From positions 8,904-72,903 of the forward strand of contig CAZDVK010000007.1 of assembly GCA_964508915.1 (NCBI GenBank): 64,000 nucleotides of DNA, written 5' to 3'. The notes beneath the pieces are model-generated. The model was not told the origin of the DNA. It saw only the letters and a program-made list of their open reading frames with translations, and did no database searches. This document shows positions 52,768 to 62,355 of the stretch, in pieces. A program made the position numbers and the translations under genes. The first letter of the stretch is position 1. Each line of letters begins with the position of its first letter. This DNA is from CAZDVK01 sp964508915 (GTDB lineage Bacteria; Pseudomonadota; Alphaproteobacteria; Paracaedibacterales; CAIULA01).

Positions 52768-53101
52768 CGTAAAAATTCACCAATCGCTGATTCAAAACTT
52801 TAATAAAACTGCTGAATCTTTGCATGTTCAAAACTATGACCAAGAATTCATGAAAGTTTTGCAAGCAAATGGGGCGTCACTGGAAACACGGCTTGTTGAT
52901 TTTTTCAAAGGGCAATTTGATCATTTTGTAAACCAGGCTCATTTCGTGGAAGGAAAAGCCCAACAGTATGCACGCGGTGAAGAAAATATTGAAAACGTAA
53001 CGCCTTTAATTAGCCAATTAACAGTGGAGGTTGAGGCTTTCAAAGCTATCGTTGATGCTTTGGCTAGCGTTCCAAGAACATTAACCAGCATTCAAATGTA
53101 G
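52760..53101 (+). CDS. FliE-like flagellar hook-basal body protein
   Basis: TTG 52760, preceded by GGAGG at 52750-52754, gives a 113-residue protein. The C-terminal stretch VTPLISQLTVEVEAFKAIVD and SVPRTLTSIQM fits the FliE pattern, in which an AEVAL-x-x-V-x-V segment is followed by a helix ending in M. Position after flgBC also predicts FliE. The N-terminal part (KIHQSLIQNFNKTAE) is less typical, so the call is tentative. Confidence 0.55.
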   Translation: MSDVKIHQSLIQNFNKTAESLHVQNYDQEFMKVLQANGASLETRLVDFFKGQFDHFVNQAHFVEGKAQQYARGEENIENVTPLISQLTVEVEAFKAIVDALASVPRTLTSIQM

Positions 53102-53104
53102 TTT

Positions 53105-53848
53105 TCAATCAACCAGTTTTTTTAAGTTAATATTTTTGGCCTTTAAGCTTTCTAGCCATTTCATAACTTCGTCAAATAGTGAATCATTTACATGAATCGT
53201 GATCGTGGCGTGGCCTATGGTTTTTGACATATTTTCTGCCATTTCTAGTTTTTTCTTCACCATGATTTCATCATCTTTTTGGGTAATCAGAAAATGACCA
53301 ACCAAACAATTTGTTTTTGTTTCTGAACAAATTTTGTCAGCATTGATGTGGGGCTCTGGAAAAACCACAAGAAAATTTTCTTTCGCTGCATATTCCAACG
53401 TAGGCCTTAGGGTTTTTTCATCACCATAATAACCGTAACTAAGAAGAAACCCCTTAACAGGTGGCCCCAATTTTTTCCAAGGGGCAAGGCGTTCAGCATC
53501 CGCTGTATCTTGAAACAAAATTGAATTATTCAAACCTTCCATAGGGGCTGGCACAACAAGCGTTACCAATAATTGGTGGCCACTTGTCATGGCCATACTT
53601 GTGGCAGATGGAATAATTTTTTCATAATCGGCAAAGGCAATGACGACATCACTGTTTAAAACACGAATGCGTTCTTCTGTTTTGGGTGTGAACCCCACAT
53701 TGGCAATGATTACGGTTATTGTCGGGGCTTGGTTTTTTAAAGGACTTTTTGGAATTTCTACTTTAAATCGCTCTAACGGTTTTTCAGGAATGACTTCACT
53801 GGCACAGGCGCTTGCCACAAAAAGAAGGTAAATAAAAATGCGAATCAT
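53105..53848 (-). CDS. Divergent polysaccharide deacetylase (YibQ-like)
   Basis: This 247-residue exported protein (leader MIRIFIYLLFVASACA) belongs to the YibQ/DUF610 group of NodB-fold proteins. Supporting segments are PTITVIIANVGFTPKTEERI, VVIAFADYEKI, LLVTLVVPAPME with a split FLLSYGYYGDE, and a late TIHVNDS. Catalytic metal ligands of true deacetylases are mostly changed, so enzymatic action is doubtful. It is coupled (ATGA) to the EnvC-like gene, which is the usual gpmI-envC-yibQ order. Confidence 0.85.
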   Translation of the reverse strand: MIRIFIYLLFVASACASEVIPEKPLERFKVEIPKSPLKNQAPTITVIIANVGFTPKTEERIRVLNSDVVIAFADYEKIIPSATSMAMTSGHQLLVTLVVPAPMEGLNNSILFQDTADAERLAPWKKLGPPVKGFLLSYGYYGDEKTLRPTLEYAAKENFLVVFPEPHINADKICSETKTNCLVGHFLITQKDDEIMVKKKLEMAENMSKTIGHATITIHVNDSLFDEVMKWLESLKAKNINLKKLVD

Positions 53849-54822
53849 GACACAGTGTGTTTCAAGTATGGGGTTGGATCCAATGGCAATGCATTTTTAT
53901 AAAGCTGAAGGCCAAGGGCAGGGCGGCTAGGTTCTGCCTTTTGTGCACCCAACTTCATTAATGATGGCATGCGCCCTATGGGTTCATTCACAAGAATCTT
54001 TTCGCCTGCCTGGCAGTAAGTTGTTCCCAAGCCCCACACAACGGCATAAAAACTATCTTGCTGAATAACTACCACATGGCCGTAAGTGTCCACAGGTTCT
54101 GCGTAAATAACAGTTCCACCCCATGGTGAAATAACTAAGGAATCAGGGCGCGTTTGAAACGTGATGGCGTGAATGTTTTTTGGGTTGGGGGGGCATAAAT
54201 CACCCACAACAGGTGTTAGTAATGCCGTTTCCTCATGACCAGATGATGCCATGGTAGCGGGTGATATTTTATCTAAGGTGGTAATAAGCTCGTCTATATT
54301 TTTATAAGGAATAGCATTTTTGTTCTTGGTTAATGGACGTGTTTTATTTCGTTCGTCCAACAACTGCCCTAATAACACCAGGGCATTTTCATAGGCATGC
54401 TGTAAATCTTTTTTATATCCAACGGCATCACGGCTGTTTTTATGAATAGACACAATTTTTTTCACAATGGGGAAAATTTCTTGGTTCTTTTCATTTAGTT
54501 TCGGTATAAGCCGTTCTAAAACCATGTATGAATGAACTAAATCAGTCATAGATGCTGATGAAATTGCCATAAAAGCTGGTGAAAAATCTTGCCATACTTT
54601 CATATTTTGAATGGCCATCACCATCTGATGTTGATGGGCAGATAGGTCACGATAAGCCTCTTTTTCCTGATCCACCACCGTGTCAGAAACTTTTTCAACA
54701 CGTAATAAGTCACGTTCTAAACTTTGCACCTGAATCGCTTGATTAATAAGGCGCTGTTGCAACGCTGGCTGTGACGCCATTAAGGGGCTGATAGCCAAGC
54801 ACAGAAAAAAAAGTTTAATCAT
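53845..54822 (-). CDS. EnvC-like LytM (M23) murein hydrolase activator
   Basis: This 325-residue secreted protein has a signal peptide (MIKLFFLCLAISPLMA), a long coiled-coil region (about residues 20-180) and a C-terminal M23 domain. The M23 H-x-H and H-x3-D zinc sites are degenerate (YGHVVVIQQDSFYAVVWGLG), as in EnvC, which activates amidases rather than cutting peptidoglycan. EnvC is recruited by FtsEX, present at 11.7 kb. The start at ATG 54822 overlaps the gpmI stop by 8 bp; TTG 54825 is an alternative. Confidence 0.85.
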   Translation of the reverse strand: MIKLFFLCLAISPLMASQPALQQRLINQAIQVQSLERDLLRVEKVSDTVVDQEKEAYRDLSAHQHQMVMAIQNMKVWQDFSPAFMAISSASMTDLVHSYMVLERLIPKLNEKNQEIFPIVKKIVSIHKNSRDAVGYKKDLQHAYENALVLLGQLLDERNKTRPLTKNKNAIPYKNIDELITTLDKISPATMASSGHEETALLTPVVGDLCPPNPKNIHAITFQTRPDSLVISPWGGTVIYAEPVDTYGHVVVIQQDSFYAVVWGLGTTYCQAGEKILVNEPIGRMPSLMKLGAQKAEPSRPALGLQLYKNALPLDPTPYLKHTVS

Positions 54823-56338
54823 CAAAATATTCTTCTAGTAAAGGGGGTTCCGTCATTTCAGCAGGTTTTCTAATACCCAATAATTCTAAAATAGTCGGGG
54901 CTACATTCGCAAGGGTTCCACCATGTTTCAACGAAAGTTGCCCTCCATTCACAATCATAAAAGGAACCGGGTTGCACGTATGCGCTGTATGAGGGCCTGA
55001 GCCATCCACCATTTGTTCCGCATTTCCGTGGTCAGCAGTAATAATCAGAGTCCACTCCTCCTGGATGGCTTTTTCCGCTAACCGCTTCAGGCATTCATCA
55101 ACAGTTTTCACGGCTTTTTCTATGGCTTCTGGAATACCTGTGTGGCCCACCATGTCTGTATTGGCGTAATTCAAAACAATTAGGCTGTGTTTTTTTTCAG
55201 TCATGGCTTGAAGCACATGGCTGGTTACTTCTTCGGCAGACATTTCAGGCTGAAGGTCATACGTAGCCACCGGTGGAGACGGAACTAAAATACGGTCTTC
55301 CCCCGGAAAAGGTTCTTCACGGCCACCATTAAAAAAGAACGTCACGTGGGCATATTTTTCTGTTTCAGCAATACGCAGTTGATTCAGCCCTTCTTTAGAA
55401 ATAACCTCACCCAAGCTGTTGTTTGTTGGCATTTTATCAAACAGACAGGGAATCCAAGAATCCAAAGCAGCACTGTAAGAACCCATACCCAACCGTTCTG
55501 AAAATTTTACAGGCTGGGTTGGAAATTCTGAAAAAGAAGGGTCTGAAAAACTTGTTAGAATTTGGCGCACCCGATCCGCACGAAAATTCAACACCCACAA
55601 AGCATCGTCATTTTCAATACCTTTAAACCCATCCAAACAAAAGGGTGGTATAAATTCATCGGTGATACCTTCTTGATAATAATGCTGAATCCCCTCTAAG
55701 GGGTTTGAAAATTTTAAAGGACTTGTGGCAGTTGTTATGGCGTCATAAGCCTTTTGAACACGATCCCATCGTTGATCGCGATCCATTCCAAAATAGCGCC
55801 CCCCCAGGGTTGCAAACCGAACAGACGGATTTAATGTTTGTTGGCACTGTGTAACATATTCCGCAGCACTGGAAGGTGGCGTATCACGGCCATCCAAAAA
55901 ACCATGAATCCAAACGGGAATACTGTAAGTTGCCAATAAATTAGCCACATAAATCAGGTGATTTTGATGTGAATGAACCCCGCCGGGTGATAGAAGCCCC
56001 AAAAGATGGCAAGCTTTGCCATTATTTTTAAGTGTTTGAATCAATTTTTGAACTTTTGGGTTATTGGCCAGATCACCTGTTTGAATGGCATGGTCAATAC
56101 GGGGTAAGTCTTGCCAATAAACACGGCCCAAACCTAGGGTCATGTGCCCCACCTCTGAATTACCCATTTGATGGGGGGGCAGGCCGACAAATTCTTCGGA
56201 CGCTTGCACAGGAACCCATGGGTATTTTTTTTGCATCTCGGCCCAATGGTGGGCTTTGATAATACCATTATGGTGACATGTTGGGCTAATGCCCCAGCCA
56301 TCTAAAATACATAAGAGAATAGGTTTTTTTGGTTTCAT
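54815..56338 (-). CDS. gpmI: Phosphoglycerate mutase, 2,3-BPG-independent
   Basis: GpmI interconverts 3- and 2-phosphoglycerate with a phosphoserine intermediate. The start ATG 56338 gives MKPKKPILLCILDGWGIS; upstream codons lack homology. The catalytic Ser is S61 in MGNSEVGHM, and DGRDTPP, FRADRVRQIL and a metal motif DHGNAEQM near the end are intact. The 507-residue length is normal. It begins the gpmI-envC-yibQ operon. Confidence 0.95.
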   Translation of the reverse strand: MKPKKPILLCILDGWGISPTCHHNGIIKAHHWAEMQKKYPWVPVQASEEFVGLPPHQMGNSEVGHMTLGLGRVYWQDLPRIDHAIQTGDLANNPKVQKLIQTLKNNGKACHLLGLLSPGGVHSHQNHLIYVANLLATYSIPVWIHGFLDGRDTPPSSAAEYVTQCQQTLNPSVRFATLGGRYFGMDRDQRWDRVQKAYDAITTATSPLKFSNPLEGIQHYYQEGITDEFIPPFCLDGFKGIENDDALWVLNFRADRVRQILTSFSDPSFSEFPTQPVKFSERLGMGSYSAALDSWIPCLFDKMPTNNSLGEVISKEGLNQLRIAETEKYAHVTFFFNGGREEPFPGEDRILVPSPPVATYDLQPEMSAEEVTSHVLQAMTEKKHSLIVLNYANTDMVGHTGIPEAIEKAVKTVDECLKRLAEKAIQEEWTLIITADHGNAEQMVDGSGPHTAHTCNPVPFMIVNGGQLSLKHGGTLANVAPTILELLGIRKPAEMTEPPLLEEYFDD

Positions 56339-56494
56339 AGAAAAAATTAATAAAAATGAATAGGCCGATTTTAGCATTAAACCTACGATGGGTATAGGTT
56401 GCATAATGGCTTGTGTTAAATCCAGGAAACATGTAGAAATGAACAATAAACAAACGCCCAAACCTAACGGAATTTTAAGAGTTTTCAGGCAAGA

Positions 56495-57520
56495 ATGACC
56501 CTATCGCCTATTACGCGCCGCCGATTTGAACAATTTAAAGCCAATAGACGGGGTTATTGGTCGTTTTGGTTTTTTTGTTTCCTTTTCCTGATTACTTTAT
56601 TTTCTGAATTTATAGCGAATGACAAGCCGCTTATCGTTTCTTACGACAACCAGTTGTATTTTCCTATTTTAAAAAATTACCCAGAAACCACCTTTGGGGG
56701 AACTTTTGAAACAACGACCAACTATCGTGATCCCGTCGTTCAAGAACTAATCCAGAAAAAGGGATGGTATGTTTTTCCCCCCATTCCATTTGGCATTCAA
56801 ACTGTCAATTATCACTTACCCACACCAGCCCCGTCACCCCCTTCTTGGGTGAATTGGTTTGGAACGGATGATCAAGGCCGTGATGTTTTGGCACGCCTTT
56901 TATACGGTTTTCGTATTTCTATTTTATTTGGGTTGGCCTTAACATTTTTTTCCGCCGTTGTGGGCGTTTTTGCAGGTGCTGTTCAGGGGTACTTTGGCGG
57001 CCGCATCGACTTGATTGCCCAACGCGTTATCGAAATATGGGCGGGCCTTCCGGTTTTATATTTGCTTATTATCTTAAGCAGTATGATTGAACCGAATTTT
57101 TGGTGGTTGTTAGGCATTACACTTTTATTCAGTTGGATGGCTTTGGTCAGTGTTGTGCGCGCTGAATTCTTTCGTGCCCGCGCCTTAGATTATGTGCGCG
57201 CAGCTGAAGCTTTAGGGGTGCCAACGTCGCGTATTATTTGGCGCCACATGTTGCCTAATGCTATGGTTGCAACCATTACCTACCTACCTTTTATCTTGAA
57301 CGGATCCATCACAACCCTAACATCGTTAGACTTTTTGGGGTTTGGTTTACCACCGGGGTCTGCTTCGTTGGGTGAAATGCTAACCCAAGGAAAAAACAAT
57401 ATCCAATGCCCATGGTTGGGGTTGGTTGCTTTCTTTTCTATTGCTGTTTTATTAAGCCTGTTAATTTTTGTTGGCGAAGCAATCCGCGATGCTTTTGACC
57501 CCAGAAAAGTGAAAGGTTAG
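56495..57520 (+). CDS. yejE: YejE-like oligopeptide ABC permease
   Basis: YejE pairs with YejB. The 341-residue protein starts with the RRRFEQFKANRRGYWSFWFF pattern, has a long periplasmic segment of about 90 residues (KNYPETTFGGTFETTTNYRD), and the ABC permease coupling loop RAAEALGVPTSRIIWRHML. That extra periplasmic loop separates YejE from DppC. It lies far from yejAB and is followed by two ATPases of the Liv family in place of YejF. Gene order is discussed in the findings. Confidence 0.9.
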   Translation: MTLSPITRRRFEQFKANRRGYWSFWFFCFLFLITLFSEFIANDKPLIVSYDNQLYFPILKNYPETTFGGTFETTTNYRDPVVQELIQKKGWYVFPPIPFGIQTVNYHLPTPAPSPPSWVNWFGTDDQGRDVLARLLYGFRISILFGLALTFFSAVVGVFAGAVQGYFGGRIDLIAQRVIEIWAGLPVLYLLIILSSMIEPNFWWLLGITLLFSWMALVSVVRAEFFRARALDYVRAAEALGVPTSRIIWRHMLPNAMVATITYLPFILNGSITTLTSLDFLGFGLPPGSASLGEMLTQGKNNIQCPWLGLVAFFSIAVLLSLLIFVGEAIRDAFDPRKVKG

Positions 57521-57524
57521 TCAT

Positions 57525-58253
57525 TTGGCTTTGCTTGACGTACAGAATGTAACCAAGCAATTCAAAGGATTTAAAGCCCTGGATAGCCTTTCTTTTTCTG
57601 TACCAGAAGGATGCATTTTTGGGGTTATTGGCCCCAATGGATCCGGTAAAACAACGTTGTTTCAAGTTATTTCTGGGTTTTATTCGTTGAACGGTGGTGA
57701 CATTTTGTTCAACGGAATATCCCTTAAAAATTTACCCCCTTACAAAATTGCAAAACTTGGCTTAGGGCGCACTTTTCAAATTGTTAAGCCTTTTCATGGT
57801 TTAACCGTGTTAGATAACGTCATGACGGGTGCCTTGGTTCATGAAAAATCTTTTTCAAAAGCACAAGATCATGCCATGAGTATTTTGAAAATTATTGGCT
57901 TAAGTCATAAGGCGCATTTTTTGGGAGAAGAATTAACCCTTCCGGACCGTAAACTTTTGGAGCTTGCCCGCGCCCTAAGTACAAACCCCAAATTATTACT
58001 TTTAGATGAAGTCATGGCTGGCTTACGCCCCACAGAAACGCAAAGTATTATTCAAGCTATTCAGTTTTTACAAAGAACCATGGATTTAACGATTCTGGTG
58101 GTAGAGCATTCAATGCCCACTATTCATGCTTTATGTCATCAAGTTGTTGTCATTCATAATGGAAAAAAAATAATGGAAGGATCCCCACAAGAGGCTGTCC
58201 AAGACCCGCGGGTGATTGAATGTTATTTGGGGCGACGATATGCTAAAGGTTGA
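57525..58253 (+). CDS. LivG-type ABC ATPase
   Basis: This 242-residue ATPase has Walker A GPNGSGKTT, a Q-loop, GLGRTFQIVKPF, a signature variant LTLPDRKLLELARAL as seen in the LivG group, and Walker B LLLDEVMAGL. Such proteins energise branched-chain amino acid or urea transporters. No LivH or LivM permease is in the window. The start is TTG 57525, with GAAAGG upstream, 4 bp after yejE. The next ATPase overlaps it by 14 bp. Confidence 0.85.
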   Translation: MALLDVQNVTKQFKGFKALDSLSFSVPEGCIFGVIGPNGSGKTTLFQVISGFYSLNGGDILFNGISLKNLPPYKIAKLGLGRTFQIVKPFHGLTVLDNVMTGALVHEKSFSKAQDHAMSILKIIGLSHKAHFLGEELTLPDRKLLELARALSTNPKLLLLDEVMAGLRPTETQSIIQAIQFLQRTMDLTILVVEHSMPTIHALCHQVVVIHNGKKIMEGSPQEAVQDPRVIECYLGRRYAKG

Positions 58254-58944
58254 TCGCTTAAGCTGCTACTACGAAGATTTTGAAGTGGTTCACCATGTTG
58301 AATTTCATGTAGAAGCTGGGCAGTGGGTTTCTATTGTAGGTGGAAATGGGGCTGGTAAAACAACCCTAATTCAAGCTTTAGCAGGCATTCATACTGAAAA
58401 AAAGGGTAACATCCACTTTTATGGAAGTCGTATTGACCATTTAGATGCGTCAGATATTTGTAATTTAGGTATTGCCCATGTGCCTGAAGGCCGGCAAATC
58501 TTCCCGTCTTTATCAGTTATCGACAACCTAGATTTGGTTGGTTTTGCCCAAAAGCAAACAACCCAATACACCAAAAATAAAATTGACGAAGTATTTAACG
58601 TATTCCCAGGGCTAGCTAAACATGCAAAAAAACCCGCTGGCGTATTATCAGGCGGCGAACAACAAATGTTAGCTATTGGTCGTTGTTTGGTGGCTGAACC
58701 AAAATTAATTCTGTTTGATGAACCATCTTTGGGGCTGTCACCCGTTTTAGTTCAGGACCTTTTTTGTGTTCTACAACAACTTAAAAGAACAGGCATTAGT
58801 ATTTTGTTAGCCGAACAACACGTAGAAGTATCCCTTCAGCACGCTGATATGGCTTATGTTATGGAACAAGGTGAAATTGTGCTAAGCGGTTCAGGGGCTG
58901 ATTTATTAAAAAACCCCCACGTGAAAGCATCTTTTTTGGGATAG
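58240..58944 (+). CDS. LivF-type ABC ATPase
   Basis: This 234-residue ATPase, starting at ATG 58240 inside the end of the LivG-type gene, has Walker A GGNGAGKTT, the LivF segment AHVPEGRQIFPSLSVIDNL, signature LSGGEQQML and Walker B LILFDEPSLGLSP. LivG and LivF usually form the ATPase pair of a HAAT transporter. Their linked permeases are not visible here, and the adjacent permease yejE belongs to a different ABC family. Confidence 0.87.
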   Translation: MLKVDRLSCYYEDFEVVHHVEFHVEAGQWVSIVGGNGAGKTTLIQALAGIHTEKKGNIHFYGSRIDHLDASDICNLGIAHVPEGRQIFPSLSVIDNLDLVGFAQKQTTQYTKNKIDEVFNVFPGLAKHAKKPAGVLSGGEQQMLAIGRCLVAEPKLILFDEPSLGLSPVLVQDLFCVLQQLKRTGISILLAEQHVEVSLQHADMAYVMEQGEIVLSGSGADLLKNPHVKASFLG

Positions 58945-58967
58945 AAAAAAACATGAGTAGTCGCCCA

Positions 58968-58985
58968 ATGGTAGTAACTTACCAT
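58968..58985 (+). other. Short hairpin downstream of the LivF-type gene
   Basis: ATGGTA and TACCAT pair around a six-nt loop. The T-rich stretch after it is broken, so it is at best a weak terminator. The remaining 149 bp before ftsH hold no other recognised site. Confidence 0.25.
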
Positions 58986-59093
58986 GTTTGTTCAAAGTTC
59001 TGTAAAGTAACAAGCCGTCATGCTAATATTCATAATATTTTTACCATTCATGTGAAACCATTAACCTAACAAACAATTTCCAGGTGTATAGCT

Positions 59094-60980
59094 TTGAATA
59101 ACACGTCTAAAAATTTCTTCTTGTGGCTTGTTTTAGGGGCCCTTCTTTTTGTAATTTTCCAGATGTTCCCTGGTAATTCAGGGCGTCATAACATTCCAAC
59201 GGTTGCGTATTCGCAATTTATGAACGATGTGAATGATGGAAAGGTTGACGAAGTCACCATTGCAGGCCCCAATATCATAGGCCATTTAAAAGATGGTCGG
59301 CCTTTTGTAACCTACGCCCCTGAATCACAAATTACTGTTAGTAAACTGTTGGAAAAAAACGTGGTGGTCAAAGCAGGGCCCCAGGAACACGAAGTTTCAT
59401 TATTCCAAATGATTTTACCCTGGCTACCTATTTTGCTGATTGCAGGTATAACTTTTTATTCCTTCCGCCAAATTCAATCGGGCGGCAACAGGGCCATGGG
59501 TTTTGGGCGGTCACGGGCCCGACTTATGGGGGAAAAAGGCCCCAAAGTCACCTTTGATGATGTGGCTGGAATTGATGAAGCCAAACAAGAATTGCAAGAA
59601 ATTGTAGACTTTTTAAAAGACCCACAAAAATTCCAACGACTTGGGGGCCGTATTCCCAAAGGTGTTCTACTGGTGGGGCCACCCGGTACCGGTAAAACTT
59701 TGTTAGCCCGGGCCATTGCTGGTGAAGCCAATGTGCCATTTTTTAGCATTTCTGGTTCTGACTTTGTGGAAATGTTTGTGGGCGTTGGTGCCAGCCGTGT
59801 ACGCGACATGTTTGAACAGGCCAAAAAAAATGCCCCGTGCATTGTGTTTGTGGATGAAATTGATGCGGTCGGCCGCCATCGTGGTGCTGGTATGGGCGGC
59901 GGTAATGACGAACGGGAACAAACCCTAAACCAGTTGTTGGTGGAAATGGACGGCTTTGAAGAAAATCAAAGCGTTATTTTAATTGCAGCTACAAACCGGC
60001 CTGACATTTTAGACCCAGCTTTGCTTCGCCCAGGACGTTTTGACCGGCAAGTTGTCGTACCAAACCCTGACCTTAATGGACGTGAGAAAATTTTACGTGT
60101 TCACATTAAAAAAGTACCTTTAGCACCCAACGTTGACCCCCGGGTTATTGCCCGTGGCACACCTGGTTTTTCGGGGGCTGACTTGGCAAACCTTGTTAAC
60201 GAAGCAGCCCTGATGGCAGCACGCAAAGGAAAACTTGTTGTCAGTATGTCAGAGTTTGAACAAGCAAAAGATAAGGTTTTGATGGGGGCGGAACGCCGTT
60301 CCATGGCCATGACGGAACAAGAAAAAAAACTGACAGCCTATCATGAATCAGGCCATGCGATTATAGCCTTTTTTACACCAGAATCTGACCCGATCCATAA
60401 AGCCACCATTATTCCACGGGGTCGGGCTTTAGGTATGGTTATGCGCTTACCAGAAGGGGACCGTATTTCCGTATCCCGTAATAAATTATTGGCAGATATC
60501 CGCGTGGCCATGGGTGGCCGTTTAGCGGAAGAACTTATTTTTGGTCATGAAAATGTAACCACGGGCGCGTCATCAGATATTAAAATGGCGACCGAAATGG
60601 CCCGTCGTATGGTCACGGAATGGGGTTTAAGCGATAAGCTTGGCTTTCAAGCTTTTGGCGGACAAGAAGAAACATTTTTGGGTTACGGCAACAGCTCTAA
60701 AGCGATGTCCAGCGCCACAGCTGAAATGGTTGATCAAGAGGTTTCTAAAATTTTAGATACATCCTTTACAGAAACACGAAAAATGTTAGAGGAAAAGTTA
60801 GATTTACTGCATAGCTTAGCCACAGTTCTTTTGGAACGGGAAACATTAACCGGCGATGAAATAAAAATTGTTATGGAGGGGGGCGACCTTCCTAATGTGG
60901 CCGTGGGGGCTGATGGAACCGTACAACGCCTCAGCGTGCCTATTGCGGGTAAATCAGGTTCCTCTAAATCAAAAGAATAA
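59094..60980 (+). CDS. ftsH: ATP-dependent zinc metalloprotease FtsH
   Basis: FtsH is the membrane-anchored AAA protease that degrades membrane proteins and regulators such as LpxC and RpoH. The 628-residue protein starts at TTG 59094. Two N-terminal membrane segments (residues about 8-25 and 105-122) flank a periplasmic domain. Walker A GPPGTGKT, Walker B IVFVDEIDAVG, the second region of homology and the zinc site HESGH at 417-421 are intact. It may control RpoH, also encoded in the window, as in E. coli. glmM follows 12 bp later. Confidence 0.97.
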   Translation: MNNTSKNFFLWLVLGALLFVIFQMFPGNSGRHNIPTVAYSQFMNDVNDGKVDEVTIAGPNIIGHLKDGRPFVTYAPESQITVSKLLEKNVVVKAGPQEHEVSLFQMILPWLPILLIAGITFYSFRQIQSGGNRAMGFGRSRARLMGEKGPKVTFDDVAGIDEAKQELQEIVDFLKDPQKFQRLGGRIPKGVLLVGPPGTGKTLLARAIAGEANVPFFSISGSDFVEMFVGVGASRVRDMFEQAKKNAPCIVFVDEIDAVGRHRGAGMGGGNDEREQTLNQLLVEMDGFEENQSVILIAATNRPDILDPALLRPGRFDRQVVVPNPDLNGREKILRVHIKKVPLAPNVDPRVIARGTPGFSGADLANLVNEAALMAARKGKLVVSMSEFEQAKDKVLMGAERRSMAMTEQEKKLTAYHESGHAIIAFFTPESDPIHKATIIPRGRALGMVMRLPEGDRISVSRNKLLADIRVAMGGRLAEELIFGHENVTTGASSDIKMATEMARRMVTEWGLSDKLGFQAFGGQEETFLGYGNSSKAMSSATAEMVDQEVSKILDTSFTETRKMLEEKLDLLHSLATVLLERETLTGDEIKIVMEGGDLPNVAVGADGTVQRLSVPIAGKSGSSKSKE

Positions 60981-60992
60981 AGGGCACTCATC

Positions 60993-62348
60993 ATGAACGA
61001 TTTATTTGGGACAGATGGTGTTCGAGGAACAGCAAATAAATGGCCCATGTTGCCGGGCACCATCGTGCAATTGGCAACGGCTTCTGTTTCTCATTTTATG
61101 CAAAAATATTCTTTTCCAGAAGGTTCTGAACATCGCTTTACAGTTGTGATTGGTAAAGATACGCGATTATCTGGGTATATGGTAGAATCAGCCCTTGTGG
61201 CTGGGTTTGTTGCCATGGGGGCTTTTGTCATTTTGTTGGGGCCCGTTCCAACACCTGCGGTTTCTATGTTGACCCGTTCTTTACGGGCCCATTTAGGGGT
61301 CATGATTTCAGCATCACACAACCCTTACTATGACAACGGCATTAAGTTTTTCCAGGCTGATGGATTTAAAATCAGCAAAGAAGACGAAACCATTATTGAA
61401 ACCATTATAGATGGCAGTACTTATAATTTGGCAGCACCTACCCATGTTGGAAAAGCGAAACGTTTGGATGATGCACTGGGTCGCTATATTGAATTTGCTA
61501 AAGCTACTTTTCCAAAAGGGCAACGCTTAGACGGCCTAAAAATTGTGATAGATTGTGCCCATGGTGCGGCTTATAAAGTGGCGCCGCGTGTTTTGTGGGA
61601 ATTGGGGGCTGATGTTGTATCTATTAACGTAGACCCCAACGGTATCAACATTAACGAAGATTGCGGCGCAACAGATGTAAAAATGCTGCAAAGGGCCGTT
61701 ATAGAAAACGGGGCGCATTTGGGAATTGCCTTAGATGGTGATGCAGACCGCCTTATTATGGTGGATGAAAAAGGAAAAACCATTGATGGTGACCAGCTAA
61801 TGGCTGTTATTGCAACAGTTTGGCATAAAAATGGACAGTTAGCGGGTGACGGCATTGTTGCCACCCACATGTCAAATTTGGGGTTAGAACGCTATTTAGA
61901 AACAATGGGTTTAACCCTTCACCGGGCAGCCGTTGGTGACCGTGCTGTTTTAGATATGATGCGCACTAAGGGGTGCAACCTGGGGGGTGAACAGTCTGGC
62001 CATATTGTTTTAAGTGATTTTGCAACAACGGGTGATGGGTTGATTGCTGCCCTTCAAGTGCTGAGCTTTGTGCAGGCTAATAAGTGCGCCATGAGCGAAA
62101 TTTCCTCTGTTTTTACAGCTGTTCCACAAATTTTAAAAAATGTGAAAACAGAAAAAAGTGTAGATTTAAGCCACCCAGTTTTGAACCAAGCAATTACAGA
62201 AGCAAAACAAAAAATAGAATCAGCGGGTGGGCGTTTACTGGTTCGCCCGTCTGGCACTGAACCGTTGATTCGTATTATGGCCCAAGGGGATGATCAAGAG
62301 TTGCTTGAAGAAGTTATTGACGGTTTAGCAAAGCAATTTTCTAATTAG
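60993..62348 (+). CDS. glmM: Phosphoglucosamine mutase GlmM
   Basis: GlmM converts glucosamine-6-phosphate to glucosamine-1-phosphate for UDP-GlcNAc synthesis. The 451-residue protein starts with LFGTDGVRGTANKWP. The phosphorylated Ser is S108 in MISASHNPYYDNG, the metal loop is DGDADRLIMVD, and the phosphate-binding loop near the end is RPSGTEPLIRI. ftsH-glmM adjacency is usual, but the folP gene often between them is absent. Confidence 0.97.
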   Translation: MNDLFGTDGVRGTANKWPMLPGTIVQLATASVSHFMQKYSFPEGSEHRFTVVIGKDTRLSGYMVESALVAGFVAMGAFVILLGPVPTPAVSMLTRSLRAHLGVMISASHNPYYDNGIKFFQADGFKISKEDETIIETIIDGSTYNLAAPTHVGKAKRLDDALGRYIEFAKATFPKGQRLDGLKIVIDCAHGAAYKVAPRVLWELGADVVSINVDPNGININEDCGATDVKMLQRAVIENGAHLGIALDGDADRLIMVDEKGKTIDGDQLMAVIATVWHKNGQLAGDGIVATHMSNLGLERYLETMGLTLHRAAVGDRAVLDMMRTKGCNLGGEQSGHIVLSDFATTGDGLIAALQVLSFVQANKCAMSEISSVFTAVPQILKNVKTEKSVDLSHPVLNQAITEAKQKIESAGGRLLVRPSGTEPLIRIMAQGDDQELLEEVIDGLAKQFSN

Positions 62349-62355
62349 GAACACC

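Noticed and set aside
56339..56461. Hydrophobic N-terminal extension of GpmI
   Set aside because: GpmI is cytosolic and begins at MKPKK in its family; the upstream codons are chance open frame.
57525..58253. LivG-type ATPase as YejF
   Set aside because: YejF is a fused double ATPase of about 530 residues with DppD/DppF motifs; this protein has one domain with the LivG-type signature.
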